In this document: piece after piece, positions 35,434 to 43,888 of the stretch
How the letters are laid out: every line of letters starts with the position of its first letter
How positions within the stretch are numbered: the stretch's first letter is position 1
DNA from: Pseudomonas frederiksbergensis
GTDB lineage: Bacteria > Pseudomonadota > Gammaproteobacteria > Pseudomonadales > Pseudomonadaceae
Reading direction: 5' to 3'
Length of the DNA stretch: 64,000 bases
Assembly: GCF_003732275.1 (NCBI RefSeq)
Contig: NZ_MOBM01000040.1
Coordinates: 124,001-188,000, forward strand
The notes under the pieces: generated by a model
Seen by the model: only the letters and a program-made list of their open reading frames with translations
Database searches by the model: none
Told to the model about the DNA's origin: nothing
Made by a program: the position numbers and the translations under genes

Positions 35434-35572
35434 GACCCATCACTTAAACAGATGGATTCAATCATATTTACATCACTCCTGCGTAGAGATCGCATTGGGT
35501 AGAGTGTGTCGCACATCGCCTAAAGCGACAACGCAAAACATACCGCCGCGTAACCGCGCAGGAGTTACTTTC

Positions 35573-36187
35573 ATGTCCAGGCTTCTCACCATTGAAACCA
35601 GCTCACGTGGGGATGCTTCAATCTCCCGGCAGCTCACTCGCCGATTTGTGGCCGCATGGGAAGCTGCACACCCTGGGGGCGCCATCAAAATACGGGATCT
35701 GACGGACACTCCACTTACATTCGTGACGGCTCCCTGGTTACAGGCTTACTTCACCCCAGAAACCCAACACTCGCCTGAAATGAAAGCCGTGTTGCAGCTA
35801 TCCGATGAGCTTGCAGCCGAGTTGCTGGAAACCGATCACGTGGTTATTTCAACGCCGGTCTACAACTATAACGTCCCCGCGGCGCTCAAGGCGTGGCTAG
35901 ATCACGTGGTGCGTAAAGGCCTGACCTTGGGCTTTGATGGTAAAGGGCTGGTGACCGGTAAAAAGGCAACGGTGCTGCTCGCCTCGGGAGGTGTATACAC
36001 CAGCGGCTCGCCGATTAGAGACCGTGACATTGCGACCCAATATTTGAAACTGATCCTGAACGTCCTGGGTATCACTGACGTCACCTTTATTGCGGCCGGC
36101 GGCGCTAAAGCTGTAGATCTCGGAGAAATCGGCATGCACGATTTTCTGGATACATTTGATCATCAAATTCAACAGTCGCTGGTTTAG
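35573..36187 (+). CDS. azoR: FMN-dependent NADH-azoreductase
   Basis: A 204-residue flavodoxin-fold quinone/azo reductase. Evidence: the N-terminal phosphate loop LTIETSSRGDASISRQL, the STPVYNYNVPAALKAWLDHV loop (FMN/substrate contact) and LLASGGVYT. ATG 35573 has aggagttac 5' of it; the longer frame from 35432 overlaps the LysR promoter. Two-electron reduction of quinones avoids semiquinone radicals, in line with the many redox genes nearby. Confidence 0.88.
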   Translation: MSRLLTIETSSRGDASISRQLTRRFVAAWEAAHPGGAIKIRDLTDTPLTFVTAPWLQAYFTPETQHSPEMKAVLQLSDELAAELLETDHVVISTPVYNYNVPAALKAWLDHVVRKGLTLGFDGKGLVTGKKATVLLASGGVYTSGSPIRDRDIATQYLKLILNVLGITDVTFIAAGGAKAVDLGEIGMHDFLDTFDHQIQQSLV

Positions 36188-36446
36188 ACACGCGCTTAGA
36201 AGAGTCGGCCGGCATGGGCTAGGGGACATATGGGCCTTTCTTTCGTTTCGATCAGATGCGTTGACAGCTGTCGCCACTAGCAAAAATAACGGCGAGATGT
36301 GAATTTTTTCGTGTTCTCTTGTATCTGATCAGTAAGAAGCCGTGCCATCAAAAAGATGGCATCGGCAAAAGCAAACCCGTCTGGGCTGCACCACACCGGA
36401 GCTCAGCAGTTTGCATCAGGACAGATTCAGTTACAGAGTGGCTCGC

Positions 36447-37949
36447 ATGAAATCACGTGAGAAAACCGTCAATCCGATCGGATTGGAAGACATCACCATT
36501 GTCGACGACGCGAAAATGCGCAAGGCGATCACGGCCGCTGCACTCGGCAACGCGATGGAGTGGTTCGATTTCGGCGTCTATGGGTTTGTTGCCTATGTTC
36601 TTGGCAAGGTATTTTTCCCCGGCGCTGATCCCGGTGTGCAGATGATTGCCGCGTTGGCCACCTTCTCGGTTCCCTTCCTGATCAGACCTCTTGGCGGTTT
36701 GTTTTTCGGTACGTTGGGCGATAAGTACGGTCGGCAGAAAGTCCTGGCGGCCACCATCGTGATCATGTCGCTCAGCACCTTCGCCATCGGGTTGATTCCA
36801 TCGTATGCCTCGATTGGCATCTGGGCGCCGATCCTCCTGCTGCTCGCTAAAATGGCCCAAGGTTTTTCAGTGGGCGGTGAATACACCGGCGCCTCGATCT
36901 TCGTCGCCGAATATGCCCCGGATCGCAAGCGCGGTTTCCTTGGTAGCTGGCTGGACTTCGGCTCGATTGCCGGCTTCGTCTTCGGCGCAGGTCTGGTCGT
37001 GCTGATTTCCACCATTCTGGGCGAAGAGCAGTTCGAGGCATGGGGCTGGCGCCTGCCCTTCTTCCTTGCCCTGCCCCTGGGCATGATCGGGCTCTATCTG
37101 CGTCACGCGTTGGAAGAAACACCGGCGTTCCAGCAGCATGTCGAGCAACTGGAACAGGGTGATCGCGAAGGCCTCGCCAGGGGCCCGAAAGTGTCTTTCA
37201 AGGAAGTGGCCACCCAGCACTGGCGCAGTCTGATGACCTGCATCGGCGTAGTGGTAGCTACCAACGTCACCTACTACATGCTGCTTACCTACATGCCGAG
37301 CTATCTGACACACAACTTGCACTACAGCGAAAATCACGGCGTGTTGATCATCATCGCGATCATGGTCGGGATGTTATTCGTCCAGCCGATGATCGGGCTC
37401 ATCAGCGACAAGATTGGGCGCCGCCCCTTCATTATCTGCGGTAGCGTCGGTCTGTTCTTCCTCGCCATCCCGGCCTTCATGCTGATCAACAGCGGCAAGA
37501 TCGGTCTGATCTTTTCCGGTTTGTTGATGCTGGCGGTGCTGCTCAACTTTTTCATCGGCGTGATGGCTTCCACCCTTCCGGCGATGTTTCCCACTCACAT
37601 CCGCTACAGCGCCCTGGCCAGCGCCTTCAACGTCTCGGTGTTGATCGCGGGCCTGACCCCTGCCGCCGTGGCCTGGCTGGTGGAAAGCACGCAAAATCTG
37701 TACATGCCGGCCTACTACCTGATGGTGATTGCCGTGGTGGGTCTGATTACCGGCGTGACGATGAAAGAAACAGCAAAAAAACCGCTGCGTGGTGCAGCTC
37801 CGGCGGCTTCCGACATCGAGGAAGCGCAAGAACTGTTGGAGGAACATCACGACAATATCGAGCAGAAGATCGAGGACATCGACGCAGAAATCGCTGAGCT
37901 GAAAACTAAACGTGAGCATCTCGTACAGCAGCATCCGCGAATCGAATAA
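36447..37949 (+). CDS. proP: Osmoregulated proline/glycine betaine transporter ProP
   Basis: A 500-residue MFS (metabolite:H+ symporter) permease, the same length as E. coli ProP. The family start KKTV-like NPIGLEDITIVDDAKMRKAI, NAMEWFDFGVYGF (helix 1) and RPLGGLFFGTLGDKYGRQK (motif A) are present. The C-terminus is a coiled coil (EEAQELLEEHHDNIEQKIED, then heptads IDAEIAELKTKREHLV), the element that tunes the osmotic threshold in ProP. It would import proline and betaine when osmolality rises. It is in the segment bounded by the inverted motif and follows a 259-base gap in which I see only a plausible promoter region. Confidence 0.9.
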   Translation: MKSREKTVNPIGLEDITIVDDAKMRKAITAAALGNAMEWFDFGVYGFVAYVLGKVFFPGADPGVQMIAALATFSVPFLIRPLGGLFFGTLGDKYGRQKVLAATIVIMSLSTFAIGLIPSYASIGIWAPILLLLAKMAQGFSVGGEYTGASIFVAEYAPDRKRGFLGSWLDFGSIAGFVFGAGLVVLISTILGEEQFEAWGWRLPFFLALPLGMIGLYLRHALEETPAFQQHVEQLEQGDREGLARGPKVSFKEVATQHWRSLMTCIGVVVATNVTYYMLLTYMPSYLTHNLHYSENHGVLIIIAIMVGMLFVQPMIGLISDKIGRRPFIICGSVGLFFLAIPAFMLINSGKIGLIFSGLLMLAVLLNFFIGVMASTLPAMFPTHIRYSALASAFNVSVLIAGLTPAAVAWLVESTQNLYMPAYYLMVIAVVGLITGVTMKETAKKPLRGAAPAASDIEEAQELLEEHHDNIEQKIEDIDAEIAELKTKREHLVQQHPRIE

Positions 37950-38081
37950 CAGGGGCACTATCGTGCAGAGGCTACCGTCCAATTCTGTCCACAGAAACCC
38001 AATCGACTACGCGGTAGCATATGACTACAGCCATCGGGCTGGCAAAAAACAGACTGAGGGTAAGCGCGTGATCTATCGGAT

Positions 38082-38105
38082 GCGTTTTTATACACTCTGG
38101 GCCGA
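38082..38105. repeat. Right copy of the inverted 24-base motif
   Basis: Here the motif is in reverse orientation (gcgtttttatacactctggg then ccga) compared with 34224-34247. It ends 4 bases before the duplicated regulator fragment begins at 38110. Confidence 0.6.
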
Positions 38106-38109
38106 AAGC

Positions 38110-38685
38110 AGAAATCGCCGAGGGCGCACGACTTGCGCGTTTGGCGGTGGAGCTCGGCCGGGATGATGCGGTGGCGCTGACGCGAGCCGGACATGCACTT
38201 GCCCATCTCGCCGGCGATGTCGATGGCGGCATCGCCCTGCTCGACAGGGCACGCCTGCTCAACCCCAACCTCGCCCCCGCCTGGTTCCTGGGCGGTATCC
38301 TGCGCGCACTGCGCGGTGAAACAGACGCCGCCATTGAGCATCTGACCCATGCCGTTCGCTTGAGTCCGCTGGATCCGGAAATGTTCAGGATGCAGGTCGG
38401 AATGGCGCTCGCACACTTCGTCGCCGGGCGCTTCGATGCCGCTTCTGTCTGGGCGGAAAAGGCGCTGAGGAACCTGCCCTGCCTCCTGGCATCGGTTGCC
38501 CTGATCGCGGCCAGTCATGCACTCAGCGGACGCATGGACAAAGCGAAGCAGGCGATGCAGCGTTTGCATGAGCTGGATCCGTCCTTGCGCGTTTCTAACC
38601 TGAAGGACTGGTTGCCAATCCAGCGTCCTGAGGATTTTGCGCGGTTTGCTGATGGGTTGCGGCTGGCTGGGTTGCCGGAGTGACT
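38110..38685 (+). pseudogene. Duplicated 3' fragment of the winged-helix/TPR regulator
   Basis: The last ~190 codons of the regulator (TPR-like part, from EIAEGARLARLAVELGRDDA to RLAGLPE) are repeated in frame and almost unchanged; the duplicated DNA runs to 38695. The DNA-binding and TolB-like domains are absent, and no promoter or ribosome site is evident, so this is a remnant. The small number of differences (for example Asp to Val at one site) suggests a recent event. It begins just after the inverted motif, which looks like the breakpoint. Confidence 0.85.
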
Positions 38686-38809
38686 GTGGTTCGGTGAACT
38701 GCGAATGGCTTGCTAAAACCAACGCGGGAATTCCCTACCGTAGATACCGTCTTGAACCTCACCGAGCAAGCGCAAGTTTCGGGACAAATGGTCGGCCAGA
38801 TTTGGACAT

Positions 38810-39577
38810 TCAGAAACCGCGCACCAGGTAGGCTCCTGAGGGAACTCGATATCGCAGCTTCTTGCATTTGCCGGGTGCAGGCTGATGCCCCGGCGGGCGA
38901 TCAGGAAACCAAATTCGGCATTTGCCCGGAGGCGGCATATGGCCGCGGGGAATCTCAACCTCAGCGTATGCCCGCTCTGGCTCGACACTAGCCATTTGCA
39001 ATTTTCCTTCGGGCCCGGCTCTGCCAGCCGTCGGTACATCCGAAACCCGATCTGTCTCTGCGCTAGCGAAGTTGCCAGCGTCGCGCCCAGTGTCCGGAGT
39101 GGATTGCTCAACAGCCGCCATTTCCACTTCGCGGCGCCTGTGGGTCTCCTCTTCCAGCCCCTTCTGTACCGCGACCAGGTCCTCTTTGGCATTGGGTGGG
39201 GTCCCCGAAGACTGGGCCTGCTGCGCCGCCTGGATCAATTGGAAGTTGCGGTTGCGTAACTCGACGTTGCGACCAACCCGCATGTTCGAGCGCACCGCCA
39301 AGGTTTCAGCCTGCTGGTACTCCCCCTGCTGAAGACGCAACACACCGAGGTAATGCAGAGTCGCGGGATTGTTCGGCTGGATATGCAGGGCACGCTCCAG
39401 CGTGGCGGCGGCCTGGTCCAATTGGCCATTTTCATACTGCCGCGAGGCTGTTTCGATCAGGGTGGTTGATGCGCTGTTGCTTTGCGCGGGCGCTCTTCGC
39501 TCGGCAGCGACAGAACAAAACGACGCGACGGTGCAGAACACCAGGATGAGGCCGGGCAGAAAACTCTTGGTTGGCAT
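38810..39577 (-). CDS. Exported TPR-containing protein with C-terminal PPGKC repeats
   Basis: A 255-residue protein with a signal peptide (LPGLILVFCTVASFCSVAA). A TPR-like pair follows at about 38-95 (YENGQLDQAAATLERALHIQ, LHYLGVLRLQQGEYQQAETL), then a low-complexity charged middle. The C-terminus has two copies of a proline-cysteine motif (MPPPGKCRIWFPDRPPGHQ and PAPGKCKKLRYRVPSG). Such PPGxC repeats recur in small exported proteins of several proteobacteria without known role. It lies alone among mobile-element debris. Confidence 0.75.
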   Translation of the reverse strand: MPTKSFLPGLILVFCTVASFCSVAAERRAPAQSNSASTTLIETASRQYENGQLDQAAATLERALHIQPNNPATLHYLGVLRLQQGEYQQAETLAVRSNMRVGRNVELRNRNFQLIQAAQQAQSSGTPPNAKEDLVAVQKGLEEETHRRREVEMAAVEQSTPDTGRDAGNFASAETDRVSDVPTAGRAGPEGKLQMASVEPERAYAEVEIPRGHMPPPGKCRIWFPDRPPGHQPAPGKCKKLRYRVPSGAYLVRGF

Positions 39578-39761
39578 CAGGGGGCGGACTCGACTGAACT
39601 CGCAGGCACTGCCGTAATGCAGACCACAGCGCTGCTCGGCATTTCCGAAATAGGGCCGCTATTGACCTGGCCAATACCCTGAAGTTCCTGCTGCAACGGT
39701 CGTCGCAACCGGTATCATTTTTTAACCACTCCAACATCTAAGCATGATCTGTTGCTGCACT

Positions 39762-40220
39762 TCACGCAGAGCAGAAAGCGCCGCGCTGCCGACTCGCATC
39801 CGCTTTGATGACGCTGGCGTCCGTGCAACGACGCAGCACCTTGTTGAACAACCAGCGAAACAGATTGCTGTCCCGAAAACGGCCGTGTCGACTTTGGGAA
39901 AAGGTCGAGTGGTTGGGGACTTCATCTTCAAGGCTCAACCGGCAGAACCAACGATACGCCAGGTTCAAATGGGCCTCTTCGCACAACCGCCGCTCTGAGC
40001 GAATGCCGTAGCAATAGCCCACGATCAGCATGCGGATCATCAGTTCAGGGTCAATCGACGGACGCCCGATCGGGCTATAAAAATCGGCGAGGTAATGGCG
40101 CAGGTCGCTCAGATCGAGACACTGGTCAATGCTGCGCAGAAGGTGATTGGCTGGGATGTGATCTTCAAGGTTGAACGAGTAAAACAGTCAATCCTGCCCA
40201 CTCGATAACTGTCCCATCAT
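39762..40220 (-). pseudogene. IS1182-family transposase remnant
   Basis: The reading frame starts MMGQLSSGQD at 40220, meets a TGA at codon 11 (40188-40190) where family members have a coding triplet, then continues in frame as LFYSFNLEDHIPANHLLRSI and LMIRMLIVGYCYGIRSERRL. After EDEVPNHSTFSQSRHGRFRD the sequence jumps to DASVIKADASRQRG and stops, so an internal part and the whole catalytic C-terminal half are missing. No terminal inverted repeats were identified. It marks this region as a place of past insertion. Confidence 0.85.
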
Positions 40221-40414
40221 GCTGTGCGCTTCCCTGCTGGCCAATGCAGAGATTTTGCCGCAGGCCAGACAGGGGAGCTACTTTTTCAACAGAATCGGTC
40301 GATTGCTGTCTGTCACGAAGACTGCAATCGGGTCGCGGCAGGGATGGCAGTTACCCTGCCACTCCTGCCGCGACCTGATCTAATCCGGCCAGCCGAACAT
40401 TTCCTTGGCTCGCG

Positions 40415-40828
40415 CTAGCGACGATAGTAGTCGCGATTGTCCTCGTAGCGGTGCCGCATGACCCGATCCTGGTGGCGCTCCCAGTCACGATGGCGCTCCG
40501 CTTCTCGGCGGGCTTGCTCTCTACCCCAGTTATCTCTACGCCAATTATCTCTACGCCAGTCGTCTCGGCGCCAATCATCTCTACGATCGTGCCGACGGTG
40601 GTCATGCCAGTATCGGTCGTCATGGGCAAGCAACGTCCCTGACTCCTTGCCGGCCATACTGGCCAAGGTCGGCCAAGGGTTGCCAGCCGCCTCGACAGGA
40701 GCCTGAACGGCAGTGACTTCAGTTGCGAAAACAGGGGTTGATGTCTTCATCTGTGTTGCTGATGCCGAGCCCATTGCCGCGAACGCGAACAGGCTGAAGA
40801 GCACCATCCGTGGGTCATGAAATTTCAT
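40415..40828 (-). CDS. Exported Arg/Asp/Trp-rich repeat protein
   Basis: A 137-residue protein, start ATG 40828 with a signal peptide (FSLFAFAAMGSASATQ). After a plain middle, a charged tail holds tandem 5-residue repeats RRDDW RRDDW RRDNW RRDNW, encoded by 15-base near-repeats at about 40512-40575. The C-terminus stays rich in His, Arg and Glu (ERHRDWERHQDRVMRHRYED). It is probably periplasmic. The repeats make it prone to length change. Function unknown. Confidence 0.68.
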   Translation of the reverse strand: MKFHDPRMVLFSLFAFAAMGSASATQMKTSTPVFATEVTAVQAPVEAAGNPWPTLASMAGKESGTLLAHDDRYWHDHRRHDRRDDWRRDDWRRDNWRRDNWGREQARREAERHRDWERHQDRVMRHRYEDNRDYYRR

Positions 40829-41143
40829 GAGCGAAGACAACCTCTGATTGACAATTGGACGGGTAACCATCTGGTTGCGGGAAGCCTGCGGGTTCGCGCT
40901 TACCGAGCGAATGTGCCTATCCACATAGACAGATAAATAGGGAAAAGTTCTAAGGAGCCGCTGCTTAAATAGCCAAACAAAAAGCGGACGTTCGGGCCTC
41001 TCACTAAAGACCGCGATTCGAATGTGGGCTTTAATGTCCGTGCTTATAGGCAGCCACATTAGCTTCGATTCCGTACGAAGGTGGATGCGCCTAACGGCGG
41101 GTCCAGGTTGCTATGCACTTATCTAATCAAGGAAGAAACGACA
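40829..41143. other. Gap between divergent exported-protein genes
   Basis: A 315-base stretch without a gene. It must contain the promoters for the repeat protein and the hydrolase. A stretch at 40978-41050 (aaagcggacgttcgggcctc, gaccgcgattcgaatgtggg) resembles degenerate dispersed repeats of pseudomonads. Confidence 0.4.
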
Positions 41144-42199
41144 TTGAAAATAGCTTTCGGCGCCCTATTGTTGACCTGGCTGACGACTCTCGCACTCGCT
41201 GACGAGAACCCTGTCGGCTTCCAATCTTCCACACTGCCGGACTCGCACAATGACCGCTCACTGGAGTTGGTCGTTTGGTACCCCAGTGCAACTACCGCAG
41301 CCACGCAACTGATCGGCGATGATGCGGTGTTTGTCGGTGCTTCTGCCGTTCGTAATGCGCCGCCCGCGGCTGGCAAGCATCCATTGTTGGTGCTCTCCCA
41401 CGGGTACAGAGGTAACTGGAGCAACCAGATCTGGCTTGCCAGTGCTCTGGCTCATAGGGGTTACATCGTCGCCGCAATCAATCACCCTGGCACCACGACC
41501 CACGACCGTAGCCCTCAAGCAGCGGCGCAATTGTGGCAGCGGCCCGTTGATGTGCGCCGAGCCATTGATAAGGTCACGACTCAACCTGAAAAATTCGGCT
41601 TGGTCGCCAATGACCGAATTGCAGTAGTGGGCCATTCACTCGGCGGCTGGACCGCCCTGGAGATCGCCGGTGCTCGTTTCGATCCAGACCGCTTCGCCCG
41701 TGACTGCAAAGCCCACCCGCAGTTATCAAGTTGCACCGTCTATGAAAAGATAAACCCCGCAAGCACCTCAGAATCAAAGGCCGCATTGGCCGCCGATTTG
41801 CGCGATAAACGCGTCACTGCAGTGATTACATTGGACCTGGGCCTTTCACGGGGTCTGACCGATGAAAGCCTGGCCGCGCTGCCGGTACCAGCGCTGGTGA
41901 TCGCTGCCGGCGTACCGTCGCGCGAGCTTCCCGCTGAGCTGGAGTCTGCCAACTTGGCCAAACGCCTGCCGGCGGCGTCAAGCCGTTACGTCGAAATCAG
42001 CGACGCCAGCCATTTCAGCTTCTCGTCGGTGTGCAAACCTGGCGCGGAGCTAATGCTTGAAGAAGACGTACCAGGCGATGGCATCATTTGCCGGGATGGC
42101 GACAGCGCTCGCCCGCGCGGGGTGATTCAACAGCAGATTACATCGCTGATAGCGGAGTTTCTTCAGTCCTCTATCTACGAAGAAGAAGACAGTTTGTAA
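41144..42199 (+). CDS. Exported alpha/beta hydrolase (dienelactone hydrolase-like)
   Basis: A 351-residue protein beginning at TTG 41144 with aggaag 8 bases upstream; no ATG gives the signal peptide KIAFGALLLTWLTTLALA. The hydrolase core shows LLVLSHGYRGNWSNQ (oxyanion region), the nucleophile elbow VVGHSLGGW (Ser165) and a likely catalytic His in SDASHFSF. It should be a periplasmic esterase or related hydrolase. An upstream frame from 41081 lacks any signal. Confidence 0.82.
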   Translation: MKIAFGALLLTWLTTLALADENPVGFQSSTLPDSHNDRSLELVVWYPSATTAATQLIGDDAVFVGASAVRNAPPAAGKHPLLVLSHGYRGNWSNQIWLASALAHRGYIVAAINHPGTTTHDRSPQAAAQLWQRPVDVRRAIDKVTTQPEKFGLVANDRIAVVGHSLGGWTALEIAGARFDPDRFARDCKAHPQLSSCTVYEKINPASTSESKAALAADLRDKRVTAVITLDLGLSRGLTDESLAALPVPALVIAAGVPSRELPAELESANLAKRLPAASSRYVEISDASHFSFSSVCKPGAELMLEEDVPGDGIICRDGDSARPRGVIQQQITSLIAEFLQSSIYEEEDSL

Positions 42200-42364
42200 A
42201 CTCGTGGTACGAGAACTACCGGCAGACAAGACTTCATCGCGAGTGGTAAATCCTTGCGCGACTTCGTTTTCCCGTAGCGGCACTTGCTTCGCCAGCTGGC
42301 GTGAAGTGAGTTTGTGGGCTATTTGTTGATGGCCCGGCATACGGCCGGATCTAGGAGAATCGAT

Positions 42365-42607
42365 ATGACTCATTGGGATTCATACGGCTACCCGGAGAAC
42401 GATCCAAAAGTCTGGATCACGTTTGGCCCGCAAAAGAACGGTCCACCTTCGGTGGCGTTTATCGGACCTATTCGCCATCCAGAGGGTGATAGCCCCAAAG
42501 CGGTCGAGCACTACCAAGAGGTGGCTGGGCGCTGGACTGATGAGCTTGTAGCTCATGAAGAACTGGACAAAATGGCTCAAGCGATCATTGAGCAGAAACA
42601 CCTTTAG
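42365..42607 (+). CDS. Small conserved hypothetical protein, 80 residues
   Basis: An 80-residue soluble protein (MTHWDSYGYPENDPKVWITF ... AQAIIEQKHL) with ribosome site taggagaa before ATG 42365. It is rich in charged residues and ends in a helix. No domain recognised. A GC-rich hairpin without T-run (42625-42644) follows and may be its terminator. Confidence 0.6.
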   Translation: MTHWDSYGYPENDPKVWITFGPQKNGPPSVAFIGPIRHPEGDSPKAVEHYQEVAGRWTDELVAHEELDKMAQAIIEQKHL

Positions 42608-42758
42608 CAATAGGTGAGGATGGGCAGGCCGGTCGCCCGGCCTGTGTGGTTTACCCCGTCTCGCTGACGGTGTGATTGGATTCGGTTGCAAAGCCTTAGT
42701 CGTGATGGTGCGCAATGCTGCAATGGCCTTTGTTGTCAAAGGCTGTCCCCCAGCGTAT

Positions 42759-43640
42759 TCAGGAGATCTCCAGCTCGCCTTCGAGAAAAATCTTGCGGCG
42801 TTTCTTATGACTGAACTTGTTGTGCTTGCTCGCCGTGTAAATCCGCGCGAACGCAGCGCTATCGATGTCCACGCACTCACGCAGAAACTCGACGACCAAA
42901 CCGTCATACAACGCTTCGTCGATGAAATGGTGCATTTCTTTGTGATAGAGAAAACCCAGCTGAAAACCCAAGGTTTCGGAGGTGAAACCCGATGGGCGGG
43001 TGAAAACATTCTCCATATCGATGACCCGCAGAGTACGCCACTGCTTTTCAGGCACCATGATGTTCGCCACCCATAGGTCGAGGTGAATCAGGCCACGCTT
43101 GTGCATGTCGACAATGAGGTTCATGCACCCTTTAATGAACTCAACCACCCGCTCAGGGTGCTTCTGCAGCCATTGCAAACCATTCGAGTGTCTCTCGAGG
43201 AATTCTGTCAACAGCACGAACTGCTGGATAATACCGAACCTCGGCTTGACCACCCCGAAGCCCACGATGCGGGCGGTCTCAACGCCGCGTTCTGCGGCTA
43301 TGATCGTGTTCAACAGCTCCTCGATAGGCCAGTCGAACCTGCCTGAGCGCTTTGGGCGTCCCAGCGCTATGCGGAATTTCTTTGGCAGCGTCTTGACACG
43401 TTGAACCTTCATGAAGAACTGGCATTCGCCATCACCCACGATTTGTCTGATGCGGTTGGGGCGGTCCCGGTAATGCGGTTCTATAAACGTACCGATGGAA
43501 TCGAGGACCGCTACGCTCGGGGGGTGCGAGAAATTCAAGGTCGCCTTAGCGATTTGATGGCAGAAGGGAAAAGCGGATCTGACGGTTTTAAGCGATTGCA
43601 CAGGACATCTGTCTTCTTTCGACACGGCGCATAGCGCCAA
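42759..43640 (-). CDS. Lipopolysaccharide kinase-like (InaA/WaaP-type) protein
   Basis: Up to 293 residues with a protein-kinase-like fold typical of LPS kinases. The catalytic loop is GLIHLDLWVANIMV (His-x-Asp and Asn) and the metal-binding loop is VIDMENVF. Basic C-terminus KFSHKKRRKIFLEGE. Members phosphorylate lipopolysaccharide core sugars or unknown targets at the inner face of the membrane. The start is uncertain: the frame opens with TTG at 43640, while GTG 43625 or a later codon could serve. It is isolated from other LPS genes and lies next to the PRC pseudogene. Confidence 0.75.
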   Translation of the reverse strand: MALCAVSKEDRCPVQSLKTVRSAFPFCHQIAKATLNFSHPPSVAVLDSIGTFIEPHYRDRPNRIRQIVGDGECQFFMKVQRVKTLPKKFRIALGRPKRSGRFDWPIEELLNTIIAAERGVETARIVGFGVVKPRFGIIQQFVLLTEFLERHSNGLQWLQKHPERVVEFIKGCMNLIVDMHKRGLIHLDLWVANIMVPEKQWRTLRVIDMENVFTRPSGFTSETLGFQLGFLYHKEMHHFIDEALYDGLVVEFLRECVDIDSAAFARIYTASKHNKFSHKKRRKIFLEGELEIS

Positions 43641-43888
43641 AATTCGGGCAATTGTATCAAGATTTTTATATTAGTAATCCTCCGTTGGGCTGGGACTCCC
43701 TGTAACGAGTGGAGGTCTACCTACGATGATGTGCCTGACACATCTCCGCACCCAACCGGGAGCTGGCCTTTGTGCTGCAGTAGAAACTCGGTTTGGCTGT
43801 TCTGATATGGGCGAATTCAGATACTGCACTGCGAATACGAGGCGGCTGGGGCCTAGCCTTTAATTCGGCACGACAGACCTTTTTTCAT

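Noticed and set aside
39762..40220. An active insertion sequence
   Set aside because: The transposase has an early stop, an internal gap and no C-terminal half, and no terminal repeats were seen.
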